Assembly (NCBI GenBank): GCA_023846275.1
Contig: JAIUJO010000225.1
Span: forward strand, 810,913 to 874,912
Reading direction: 5' to 3'
DNA from: Vanilla planifolia
Lineage: Eukaryota > Streptophyta > Magnoliopsida > Asparagales > Orchidaceae
Length of the DNA: 64,000 nt
Made by a program: the position numbers and the translations under genes. Shown one piece after another: positions 1-12,390 of the stretch (its first letter is position 1; every line of letters begins with the position of its first letter). The notes beneath the pieces are model-generated. The model had not been told where the DNA came from and made no database searches. It was given only the letters and a program-made list of their open reading frames with translations.

Positions 1-3000
1 TCTATCTGATCAAATATTAATTTATAACATTTTAAATATTTCTTTTATTGTTCTAGAAATTTTTATGAGATATTCTAATTTAGATTTGATGATTAAGGAT
101 GTTACCCTCGATCTTGTTGGATCTTTGAACGATTTTTCTTATACAATTTACCTCATTTCCTCAAAGTTTTTGCATTGTTTTGGATATGTTTCAATGATCA
201 TCTAATTCTCTTCTAAAGTGATCTTCACTGTACTTCGATTTAGTCATATTATATTACTTCAATTTATTAGCTTTATTCTTTACCATCAATTTACTTCAAA
301 TTTTAAAAATAAATGTTTTATTGTTGTATTTATTTTTCTTAATTGTAGAAATTACAAACAAAGTGCAATTAAGAAAAAATGAATATAAAAAACTCATTTC
401 ATCAACCTCTGTTCCATTATATCTTCATTTCTATACTTTTAAATATTTTAGCATTCAGTATTTTTGGCAAACTTTACGAGACATTTGCATTTCATTTGAT
501 GATCAAGGAAGCTATGCATGATCTCTTTAATATATTTTGATATGACTTGCCTATACAATTTATCTCATTTTTTAATATTTTTCACTTCTAATTGCTTAAA
601 TTACTATTAAACTTTAATTTTCCTTCTATGTAACCTTTAGATAAATTTAATTTTATGATACTATATTACTTCAACATATCTTATTTTAGATTTAGTACAT
701 ATTTGTTTTTGTTAAAAAAATTATTGTTATATTTAGAAATTTACATATGTACTTCTTAGTAATTGCAAATTTTGTTTGATTGAGAATAAATAAACGTCAT
801 TTCATTTTTTTATGCATTATAATAAATTTTATTTTTCACCAAACTATATGACTAAGAATGATACACTTGATCTCTACAGCATCTTGGAGTGCAATAATCT
901 CGTGAAAGTTATCTCATTTATTCAAATAATTCAATTTGATTTACATATATTACTATAAAACTCTAAATCACTTCTACTGACATTGTACAACACTTTCATT
1001 TGGTTATATTACATTCTTCCAATTTATCATATTTCTAATTTAATATATTTTAATTAATACAAAATTAATTTTGTGTTATTATTATGACATTCAATTTGGT
1101 AATTTGAAATAATTCCAAATAAGTTTCAATCGAGTTGAATAATCATTGAACTTGCATACATGAACTTTATGCAATTAAAAAACCAATTTGAAGTTTTGAT
1201 GTATTTTAATTTCTATAGTATCGGAAAATTTAAGAAGTTTTGGTTATTATATGTGATCTAGATGAAGTAAACATTGTTCAACTTGACTTTAAAAAGTTAA
1301 TTGAACTAAATGTTTATTTTAATATTTTTAAATATTTAATTTTCTAGGGTTTTGGTATACCTAATAAGATATTCAGATTCAACCTAATTTAATGATTGAG
1401 AATGCTGCATTTGATCTCCTTAATATAATGGAATATTATTTTCCCTCACAAATTGTGTCATTTTTTAAATGTTTTTATTTTGTTGTCATGTTATAGCATT
1501 AAACCACATATACTATGAGAATTATATTACTTTTATTTATTTATTTGATATTGCTTTAATTTTCTTCATTTTTAGCTTTATAATTTCTTTAATAAATTAA
1601 AATATTATAACTAAATATTTTTTATTCTTTTTTATTTTCATAATTTGAAACTTTTCTAAACATGGTACAATCGAGACAAATCAAGCATCATCAGACCATT
1701 CTTGTCAAGCTTTATCCAATTAAATTTTCATTTATATATTTTTTAAAATATTTTAGTTTTTTAATTTTTTTTTTTACTTTTTTTGATATTTTGTTTTGTA
1801 TAAGCTTTCATGATTGAGGTTGTTATACTCCATCTCCTTAATGTAAAATTTAGCTTCCAATTTCAATCAAGTTCTCTCTTGCATAATAATGAGATAAAAA
1901 AATTTATTATTATTTCTATATTTTAATTTGATGTTGCATAATAATTGAAAATGATGTTTGATTTGTACAAAAAACATTATAGGACTCATCTTGACCTGTT
2001 CTATCAAATTAAATATTCATTTTTATATTTTTAAATATTTAGGTTTCTATAGTTTTAATTGTCTTTATGAGTCATTTAAATTCATTATAGATTTGTCAAA
2101 CGATGATGTCACAAGCAAATCTTTATTGTCACGAAATGTTGTTTCCTTGTATAATTTTCCTTATTTTTTAAATATACTCATTTTCATTTGGTTATTTTTC
2201 TTTTTAGTAGTAAATATCCATTCATGTGACATTAACAACACTTCGAATTTGATAAATAAAAGATCTTACATTTATCAAATTTCATATTTATATTTACTCA
2301 ACATAGAAATAATACTTTATTATTATTTATGCTTATTTTCCATTATATTTCATATTATTTCAAAACTAGGTTCACCTAAGAAAAAAATATATCATCGGAC
2401 TAATCTCAATGAGCTCTATCAAAATAAATATTTATTTCAAATTTTTAAAGTTTTTTCCCATTTATTTGGTATGCTTTGTGACATTTCAAACACTACCTGA
2501 TTTAATGATTGAAGATATCACACTCAATTCTCTTAAAATCATTAACTACAACTATGAATTATGATTTATCTTAGTTCTTCAAATGTTCTCTTAGAATTGA
2601 TTATATTGCTAGAAAATTTAATTCTCCTATTACATGACCTTACATTGCACTTATTTTATTATATTTCATCTATTTAAATTTTCTTTTTTTATTCATCAAT
2701 ATATATTTATTGAAAATTTAAAATAGGTTGACAAATCTTTGAGACATTTTTATTTGCTCTAGATTTGAAGAATTAGCACGTTACACATAGTCTCCTTAGT
2801 ATCTTACATTATGACTTCCTATACAATTAATAAAATTTCTTTAAAATTTTTGTTTTCTTTTGCATATGTTACTAACTCAATCTTCTCTCATGTGATACTC
2901 ACAATACTTCAATTTCGTTAGCTTACATTTTGTTAAATAATCAAAATTTAGTTTTAATATATATATATATAATATTAAAATAAAATTTATTATTGTGTTG

Positions 3001-6000
3001 GCCTATTTATTAGATTAAATCTTACTAATTTTAAATGTAGTTCCATCAAGATGATAAATATGTCTTTGTCCTCATGTAGATGTGCTATATCAATTACATA
3101 TCTATTTTTTATCTTTCTTAATATTTTCGTTATGCATTTTTCATAATTTATGAGATATTTTAATTCACACCTAATTTGATGATTAATGGCATTACATTAA
3201 TCTCCTTAGTATCTTGGAATGAACTTTTTTCTTAAAATGTATCTCATGTCATAAAAGATTTTATTTTCATTTAGTTATATTTCTATCACACCCAAAATCC
3301 CATCTCATGTGACTTTCACATTATTTTGGTTTAGTTATATTATGTTGCACCATATTATCTTATTTTAGTTTTAAAATAGATGTACTTAATTTTTAAAAAA
3401 ATATTATTATGTCTACTTATTTATTTTTGTAATTTATAGTAGCCCATAATAAGACCTGATTAAGATAAAACAATCACCATGGACTTATCGAGATAAGCTT
3501 TATCGATTTAAATATTCACTTCAACATTTATTAATATTTTATTTTCCATGATTTTAGTAAGCTTTTTGAGTGACTTTTATTCATTCCAAATTTGACCATT
3601 AACGATGCTAAACTCAAAATGCATAATATCTTGTAATGCAACTTTGTTATATAATTTGTTTCAATTTTTTAATTTGGTTATATTTCTTTTTAACTTCAAA
3701 TCTTCTTTCGCCTCTCCTTTACATAATTTTTTTTTTTAGATAACATTTCTTATATTTACCTCATTTCAACTTTAATATATATTTACATGACATAAAGAAG
3801 GCAATTTGCTTTTTTGAGCTTATTTATAGTGGTAATTCATAGTATTTCTGAACAAGGCTTGATCAAGATCAAATAAATACAATTATACTCATCTTAATAG
3901 CTCTATCCAATTAAATATTCATTTTCTTATTTTTTAATGCATAATTTTCACTTATTTTGACATGTTTGGAATGACATTTTGGTTCATGCCAAATTTAATA
4001 ATTGGAGATGCTGCACTTGATCTCTTTAATATCTAAGAATACAACTTTTACAAACAATTCATTTCATTTCTTAACAGTTTCACTTTAATTTATTTATATT
4101 GCTGTGAAACTAAATTCTATCTTCATGTAACTTTCATAATGCCTTTAATTTATTATAACATATTTATTTAATTTATATCATTTTATCTTTAATATAGTTT
4201 TAGTTAAATATTTATTTTTATGTTTTTAATAAATTTTATTTTCTTGTTTTTTGGCATATTTTATGTGATGTTTTGAAAATTGAGGATTTTACACTCAATT
4301 TCATTTACATCTTGCAAAAAATGTTTCCCTTTTCTCTAAATATGTTCCTTTGTTTTCGTTAAATTACCATGAATGTTCAATATGCTCTAATATGACAATT
4401 ACATTACATTGATTTGGATATTATGTATAACTTTTATTTCTCTTTTTTTTAATAATATTTTTATTTAGCAAAAAAACAAAAAAATTTATCATATATTCTA
4501 TTTTAAATTTTTAATTTGTCATAATTCTAAACATGATTCAATCGAGGTCAAACAAACTATGTTGGACTCATGTTTAAGAGTTCTGTCTAAATATGTTTTA
4601 ATTTCAATTATTTTAATAATTGTATTTTCTAGGGCATTGGTGTGTATTTTCAGGCATTTTGATTCTTACTTTGTTTGATAATCAAGGATGTTATAATCAA
4701 TCTCCTTAGTATCATGGAATGCATCTTTCTATTATAATTTAAATAATTTCATTAAAAATTTTGCAATTATAACATTAGATATTCTCTTGTATATTTTCTA
4801 AATCACTTTAATTTTGTTATATTTCATTGCCTCAACTAATCTCATTTATACTTTAATATGAATTAATTTAATATCAAAGTAATAATTTATTACTATTAAT
4901 GAATTTTAATTTTTTTATTTTATAGTAATTCAAAAGATGGTACAGTTGGGAGGAAACAAGTGCCATTCAACTTGTGTCAATCAGCTCTTCAAAATTAGTT
5001 ATTTGTTTGCAAATTTTACTTTGTAAGGTTTTGATATGATTAGTAAGAATTTTGGTATTGTACATAATTACTCTTTTAGGGATGTTAATAATCACAGTAC
5101 CTTGAATTTCAACTTTATGCTATTACATATCTAGTTTTTCCAAATTTTTTTCTTTTGATTTGGTTATATTGTAATCTAACTATAAATCTCTTGTGTGAAA
5201 ATTTCAACACTTTGAATTGGTTATATTACTTAGCATAAATTTTTCATAATTTAACCTCAATATATGTTAACTAAATATTAAATTTATATATATTTATTAT
5301 TTGTGCTTATTTTCTCTGATATTACATAGTAACTGTAATGAATGTAAGATCGAGATGAAAAAAAATTGTTGAATTCATCATAACTAGCTATATTTAATTA
5401 GATATTCAATTCTATATTTTTAAAGATTTTATTTTATAGGTTTTTTTAACACTTTACTAGGCATTTCAATTTGTATTACATTTCACAATCGAGGATGTTA
5501 TATTCATTCTCCTTAGCTACATGGAATGTATCTTTCCTGTAAAAGCTATCTCATTTTTTCACTTTTTTCATTTTCATTTGGTTATTTTACTAATTAATTC
5601 TAAAAGTCCTCTTATTTGACATTTACATTAGTTTTATTAGTTTATAATAACGTTTTAAATTAATCTCATTTCAAGATCAATACATATTTGCTTAATATTA
5701 GAATAATGTATTTTTTTATTAATAAATATTTACTTTTATAATTCACAAATGTGGTCAGTTGGAGATGAAACAAACGTTATTTAAATTATGACTATGAGTT
5801 TTATCTAATTTAAAGTTCATTTTTATTCTTTTAGATATTTATTTTTTACTATTAAGCATGGTGTGTGAGAAATTTGTTTTGTACCTTTTTTAACTAGAAG
5901 AGGATGTTATACTCAATCTACTTTAATTCTTTGAATATGACTTTCCCATACAATTTATCTTATTTTGATAAATTTAATTCCTTGATTAGTTTATTTTTTT

Positions 6001-7964
6001 CTTAAAGTTCTAATTGTACTTTAGTGTGACCTTTATATAACATCAATTTAGATATATTGCATTTCCTTAATTTTTCTAACTTCAACTTTAATCTTTATAT
6101 ACATGTTATTCAAAAAATAATTTATCAATATTTATACTTCTTTACTTGGTAAATAAAGCTAAAACAAATATCGTTAGACCCATCTCCTTAAGCTATATCA
6201 AATTATACATTCATTATTATATTTGTAAATATTTTTTTCTCGTTCGTTTACTATATTTAGGAGATATTTTCATTCATAACAGATTGATTGATCATTGATG
6301 TTACATTTGATCTCCTCATTATTCTAGAATTCTATTAAAAATTAAATTTAAATAATTTTTTAAAATATTTTCCTTTTATGTTGCTTTGATTTTGTTCTTT
6401 TAAATTGAATAAATTATCTCATTTCATGTGTATATATATTTAGTTAATATAAGCATTAAAAAATCATTTCCTCTTCAATTTATATTCACCTAATATTATA
6501 ATAAAATGTAATATTATTTAAAAATATTTATTTTTGTAACTTGAAGTATTTCAAAATGACACCTAATCTAGGCAAAATAAATCATGTTAAACTCATCTCG
6601 ATGAGTTATATATAGATAAATACACTATTATATTTCTAAACATTTTTTTAAGTGTTTGGGCATTCTTTGTAAGGCATTTGAATTAGTACCTAATTTGACT
6701 TTTGAGATTATTACACTTGATCTCCATATATTTTTTAATGAAAAGTTTCCCTAATCTTTATCTCATTTATTTAAAGTTTTTGGTTTGTTTCTTTATTTTA
6801 TGATGGAACTTGAAGTCTCCTTTTGTTTAATCAAAATATTACTTTGATTTGGTTATATTACATTACTTTAATTTATCTCATTCTAGTCTTAATATATATT
6901 TATTTAAAATTAAAACTATAATTTATTATAGATTCTATTTATTGAGTTTAATAATTTAAAGTAATTCCAAATTATGTGTAATAAAGATGACACAACTATC
7001 ATTAGAATAATATTGATGAGCTTTATCTAACAAAATATTTGTTATGCATATTTAATTATTTTATTCTAGAGTTTATACAAACTTTATAAAATATTTTGAT
7101 TCATAATAGATTTACATTTGAGGATATCATGTTCTTTCTGCTTAATATCTTGCTATAATACTTGTACAATTTATCTAATTTGTTAAAATTGTTTTCTTTA
7201 ATTTGGTTATATTACTTTTTACATCGCTTTGAATTTCTATATTATATTTATTTAATTTATCTCCTTTTAGTAGTAATAAACATTTACTTAATATTAAATA
7301 AAATTTATTTTTATTTTTTCAGCTTATTAATTTTTTTTAATTCACAGTAATTCTAAACAAGCCCTTATAAAGATTAAACAAATATCATGTGACTCATATC
7401 AATGAGCTAGATATAGCTCAATGATCATTATTTAAATCTTTAAATATTTTGTTTTCTATAATTTATAAACTTTTTATGAGGCATCTAACTTTCTATGTGA
7501 TTCGAATGTCGAAGATGTCACACCTGATCATTTTAGTATCTTGGAATGCAACTTTTCTATGAAATTTATTTCATTTATTAAATAATTTTCTATTATTTGG
7601 TTATAATATAATACAGCTGTAAATCTCTATCATGATTTATAAATCGTATTGATTTTATTCAATTAAATTATTATTTGTACTTCTTCACTTTGGTAATTCT
7701 AATAATTCAGAATGAGCTATAATCATAGAAGAAACAAATTCATTAGTCTAGTCTACACAAGCTCAATCAAATTAAATATTTATTTTATCTATTTAAACTT
7801 TTTTGCCAAGATTCTAGTTTACTTTACAAGGCATTTGCATTCATATCATATTTAATAATCGATTATGTTGCACTTGATCTTTGTGGTTTCTTGGTATACA
7901 CCATACTAGCTTAATTTTCCAAATTTATTCAAATATTTCTTTTAAAATATGGTTATACTATAAT
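1..7964 (+). repeat. Satellite block I, left part (about 400 bp monomer, plus orientation)
   Basis: This is a diverged tandem repeat. The same ordered set of phrases returns every 390-420 bp: a GATGTTACACTC-like phrase, CTCCTTAGTATCTTGGAATG, an ATTTATCTCATTTC-like phrase, TTTGATTTGGTTATATTAC, a run of TTTATTATTATTTATGC, and a more GC-rich dyad block containing CTCATCTCGATGAG. The first phrase is seen near 97, 503, 857, 1400, 1818, 2103, 2511, 2775, 3187, 3605, 4010, 4290, 4688, 5080, 5493, 5901, 6297, 6705, 7123, 7513 and 7863. A few spacings of 260-290 bp show internal deletions, and one near 540 bp an expansion. Monomers are too diverged for a recent amplification. Open frames here are not conserved between monomers, so no gene is called. 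The block ends exactly at the target duplication of a retrotransposon and resumes beyond it. Confidence 0.9.
7960..7964. repeat. Target-site duplication ATAAT, left copy
   Basis: The five bases ATAAT directly precede the TGAAG terminus of the LTR retrotransposon. The identical five bases follow its CA terminus at 13,741-13,745. Joining the two flanks restores a normal satellite phrase (GGTTATACTATAAT followed by GTAAGAAATCTCC). Confidence 0.85.
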
Positions 7965-10007
7965 TGAAGTAAAAAATGATTGTGTTAATTTTACAAGAAG
8001 GAAGTGGATTATGGGTTTAAAATATTTTGTCTAATTTTAAGATTATATTTATTTTTGAAAAATTATTTAGAAAACAGTGATTGATAACTATATTAATTTT
8101 TAATTTTTATGATAAAAAAATGAAACTAAAAGTTAAAATGGTACATTAAAGTTTTAGGTAGTTTTGTTCAATGTAGAACATATGTCTACCCTCCACTCAA
8201 GGTTATGAAAGAACTCACTTAGTAAAAGTGTTACAACTTAATGCCTTTCCTCACTACTCCTCTTAAACTTATTATTTTTTATGTGTTTAATTGTGACCCT
8301 ATCCTTATCAAGCTTAGCCCTAACATGATTTTTTACTTGATTAAACTAGACTAAGTCTTTGTAAATGTCTAGCCACCCTATCAAAGGAAAAATAAAAGTA
8401 TATTGAATATTAAATTTTTAAAAAAAGCATAAAATTTTTCTATGTTTATTTATGACAGAATAGTGCAAAGAATTTAAAACTATAAAGTGCATTTTTTAAA
8501 TAAACTCTTATCAAAATTAGAATTCACGAGAAAAATTTTAAAATTTAAGTAGTTTTAAGCCATACATGCTACTTGAAGAAATTTATAATAATAGAATATG
8601 ATGTCCTTCTGTGAGATTTTAAAATGTTATTCATGTTCATCAATAATTTCATGCATATTGGTTAGTTATTTATAAAAATAATTTATTATAATCATCAAAA
8701 AGTAAAAGAAAAGCTATTTAAAAAGGTACTTTCAAACAACATCAAAAGGTATTTTTTAAACAACATAAATAATACTTTCAAAACTCTAACAACATTGGCA
8801 CATTTGATGGCTACTTAGATAATTAGTAGAAAAAATTTGCAGGAGTATTTGGTCTTCTTGAGGGAGTTCACGATAGTCTAATCAAATACTACAAAGTCAA
8901 AAGAGTTCATGATTGTTGTATGAAGTTTTGTTAAGTTTGGCCTATTCATTTAAGTCAAATGATATTTGGATCATTCAATTCATCTATAGTAAAGAAGGAT
9001 TAGATCTAGATCATAGGATTCAAATTGAAGTAATTTTTGCCAATTAAATCAAGGTTAGACTATTTCTAAAGATAAAAATAAACAAAGGCATTCGATGAAG
9101 TCAAACGTGATCTTGATCATCGAATTTCAAGCCAAGATTGTGTGCTTGTAGTGGATTAAGCAAATGCAGTCTTATTAAATAATTGATGTTTAGAAATAAT
9201 CAATGTTTTAGTCACTAAATTTAAAATAAAAGTCAATCCCATGTATATAATGGAATGATAATTTGCAATTTTGCAATATTTTTCATGCATGGATAATGTT
9301 AGCCAAACTTATGTAGGCTCCCATCATGTGCTCATGGGATTTCAACACCTAGTTCACTCATATGGTTATAGGATTATAGGTTAAATTTGGTGACATAAGC
9401 AAACCTTTAAACATGTTACACCAACTACGTGTAGGACTACACCTAGGCCATGATCGGGCATGAAGATTAATTTGTATTAGTCTCTAATCCCTACACTTGT
9501 GAATTCTTACTTCAACTAGCTTTGCCAAATTGCGTTGTTCTCATGCACAGCTTGTGATGGCATAAATGTTTTTTAATGAAGAAAATTTAACTTAATTAAA
9601 ATTTTAATTTGCCAAAGTTTAACGGTGCACATGAAATTTTATAAAGATATAAGTTTAATCAAAGAAAAGAATGATTGAGAAAAATTAAATCTTAGATGTT
9701 TCCAAAATAAAGAAAAAGATGATCAAATCAAATGATTAAGTTGGGATTTGAAAGTGAGATAAATTGAGTTGAGCCTTATAATCAAAAAGTTAGCATTTTG
9801 TAGTAAAAAAATCCTTCTCAAATTTATTGCACATGTACTCAATCGTTGCATCTTATTGAACCATCCAAGGTGCCTTCGAGACAACAAATTCACCATCTTT
9901 AATGGTATGTGGCCATCTCCCTATAAGTAAACATGTTTCACAATGAACAAAAGCTTTGTAATAAAATGTTAAATATTTATCACTTGTCTCATTGAATATA
10001 GGAGTCA
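7965..10007 (-). repeat. 3' LTR of the retrotransposon (left copy)
   Basis: The repeat is 2,043 bp, close to the 2,072 bp solo LTR at 43,792. It begins TGAAGTAAAAAATGATTGTG, which aligns with the starts of both solo LTRs (TGAAGTAAAAACTATGTAC and TGAAGTTATTTGTGCTC). The segment at 8,160-8,390 matches the phrase GTCTAC/ATGTCCACTC...GTTATGAAAGAA...TTACAACTT seen in the solo LTR near 44,000. The segment 9,290-9,380 matches 13,020-13,085 in the other LTR. Its last bases, GGAGTCA, align with the TGACAAAACA and TGACATAACA ends of sister copies, with a small deletion, so the right edge could be off by about ten bases. No functional promoter could be identified. Confidence 0.8.
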
Positions 10008-10020
10008 CCTATCTCTCACT
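10008..10020 (-). other. Polypurine tract of the LTR retrotransposon
   Basis: On the minus strand these 13 bases read AGTGAGAGATAGG and sit directly before the TG start of the 3' LTR, where plus-strand synthesis would be primed. The resemblance to the AGTGGGAGA tract common in plant Copia elements is established knowledge. Function is not testable here because the element is dead. Confidence 0.55.
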
Positions 10021-11140
10021 ATTAATGATGATAAGGCATAAATTTTTGGATAAGCATATAACAAATAAAAAATAATATTTAATATGTATTAAGAGTTATT
10101 CAAAATAAAATTTATATCCTCCTCTTTGCTTCATGCTCCATTTTGCTATATGATCCCCTCACTTAGTTATTACTCTAACTTTTATGTAAACCATGATCAT
10201 TCTCTCACATTGACACTATTAAAAGGTAGGTATTATTTATATAATTTTTTACAACAACATAGAACAAGTTTTTTAAATACATAAGCCACTTTTTAATTTA
10301 AAGTTAGATACTTTAATTCTATTAACCATCTAAGACATAACCTCTACTAAGGTGAAATCTTACATTAATTCCTCTAATAAATTGTTGGTCACTAAGCCTA
10401 AGAATTAATCTTATACTTAATTTTTATCAAGACTTTCTATTATCAATTCATGATATGAACCTACACCCTTTAGGACTTCTTCAATAAATATTCATTCTAT
10501 GATTAATGCATATGTACTATGATGAACCTCTGTCATGGAAACTTGAGGATATCATTTAATTGATTTGAATTAATTTTGATACTACCAAACTCAAGATAGC
10601 TACTAACTTGCTTCATCTCCATATTCTTTATTATCTAATTTATATTTTCCATTATTCAAAAATAGGCTCATTAGTTACTTCATCTACTCATTATTTTTTT
10701 TCATTAAGTGCCTTCTGTAATTCACCCATCACATATAACATATATGGTTTTTTCTCTCTAATTATCAAATCAATTTAACAAAATTTTCAATTATCTCTTT
10801 TCAATTTGAAAGAAAATAACTAATGTAAATCTTAAATAACAACGATCAATCTCAAATTTATATTGCTTTCTAAAAATCAAATCAATTATTTCCAAATATA
10901 AACTAATTAGCATGTGATCTTTTTGTTAATATTCTACATGACCTATTTTTTTGTTTTTTCCTATCCATTGCACACCCTTACATGATTTCCTAAGTGGGAG
11001 ATAGAAATTTACCTCATATTCTTAATTCCTCAAAATAATCATAGAGATACCTTATTTTTAAAATTCGTTACCATTAAATTAAAATTAGTTTAACTCTCTA
11101 ATTCTTTAATATCTTATCTTCATTCCTTGCAATGATTTAT
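10021..11140. other. Retrotransposon interior without recognisable coding sequence
   Basis: In an intact element this stretch, downstream of gag on the minus strand, would hold pol. I read it in all frames and saw no protease, integrase, reverse transcriptase or RNase H motif, only short stop-broken frames. It is not satellite sequence. It may be a non-coding spacer of a non-autonomous element or coding sequence decayed past recognition. Confidence 0.5.
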
Positions 11141-12390
11141 ATTAGGCATCCACTTGTATCTATTATTCTTTAGATTTATTGATTTCCTATTTGGAAAATC
11201 AAATGTAAGATGTCCAGAATTTCATCAATAATTGTAGATAATATTTGACATAACTTGATAATTAGATAGATGCAAAAAAGGAATACAAGATGTATTGCAC
11301 ACATTGGTATATGATTTTTATAATATACAATTATCATGCAAACATGCATTACTTCTTGTCACATGGTTGAAAGATTAAACAAGTTGAAGCATATGTGAAG
11401 CATTCAAGTAAAGATTACTATTTTCCAAATCACTAAATGAAGTAGTGCATGGAGGTATACGGATATGGTTACAAGCATATACATGAGAAAATAAACTAGG
11501 ATAATTGGACTTTAGAACATGTATTTCTTTGAAATTTTATTAATTTCTCTTTCAAGTAAACAATTTTGTTTTCCTAAATTTTCATTCTCTAATTTTAAAT
11601 AATTATTGAATTTAATATATTTTGACTTTTCAATTTCATATTTTTTATTTGAAGCTTTCAAACATGAGACATTAGAAATATAGTAATGAACTTATTTATT
11701 GAAGAAATATTTTTCTCTTTAAGTGCATCACATTGTTCATGCAATTCAAAGATTCTATATTAAAATTTTACATAAACATTTCAAGGACATCATACATGTT
11801 AATTAATTTTTAATTCTTAGCAACAAATTTATTAAAAGAATTTAATATTTCATTAAAAGATTCCAAGATGGACTCATGGCTAGAATTAAAAGTTTTTTAT
11901 ACAGGTTTATTTCCATGATTCATCTCTAAATTGAATTTCCTCGCCTTCCACTCCTTCTTTTCTTCTTTTTTTATGTTCATGTCTTATTACCATCAATATC
12001 TTAAGATTCATTCTCACTATACAACCTATGTAATCCTTACATCATCTCAAAATATGTTGTGGCCATACACACTTTCAGACTACTTTGTTCAAGCAATATA
12101 CAAAATAAAGAATTAATTCCTTTAACATAAATTGACTAATAACTTCTATCTTTGGGAAGCACACAACAATGAGTAATAAGATTCTACAAATCATTATCAA
12201 TCTTTTGAATAACATTTTTAAAGACATTTTTACAAATAAAAAACTTTTCACTCTTAAATAATGAAGGACAATAGGATAAAAGAACTTCACTTGAAGTTTT
12301 GGCAATATCAACTATGAGCAAACTAATTGTTGAACACTTAAATATAATAATTACAACAACAAATTCAAGTTGTTTGGTGGAATTTGACAT
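11141..12390 (-). pseudogene. Decayed gag-like region with dead CCHC zinc knuckle
   Basis: On the minus strand a frame opens at 12,390 with MSNSTKQLEF, right next to the 5' LTR, and is open for 68 codons. Further on, broken frames are rich in K, E, N, I and L (for example ESILESFNEILNSFNKFVAK near 11,850), which resembles the coiled-coil stretch of plant Copia gag proteins. At 11,192-11,236 the frame reads Y-N-Y-stop-stop-N-S-G-H-L-T-F-D-F-P. This fits the C-x2-C-x3-GH-x4-C spacing exactly: the three cysteine positions are TAC, TGA and TTT, each one base from a cysteine codon, and G-H is intact. The role would have been capsid and RNA packaging. There are many stops and frameshifts. The zinc-knuckle reading is specific; the N-terminal start is only tentative, because the junction to the LTR is unclear and no primer-binding site was found. 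Confidence 0.5.

Noticed and set aside
1958..2500. A 180-codon plus-strand frame, the longest in the window
   Set aside because: It spans more than one satellite monomer, is hydrophobic only because of T-rich composition, and is not open in neighbouring monomers.
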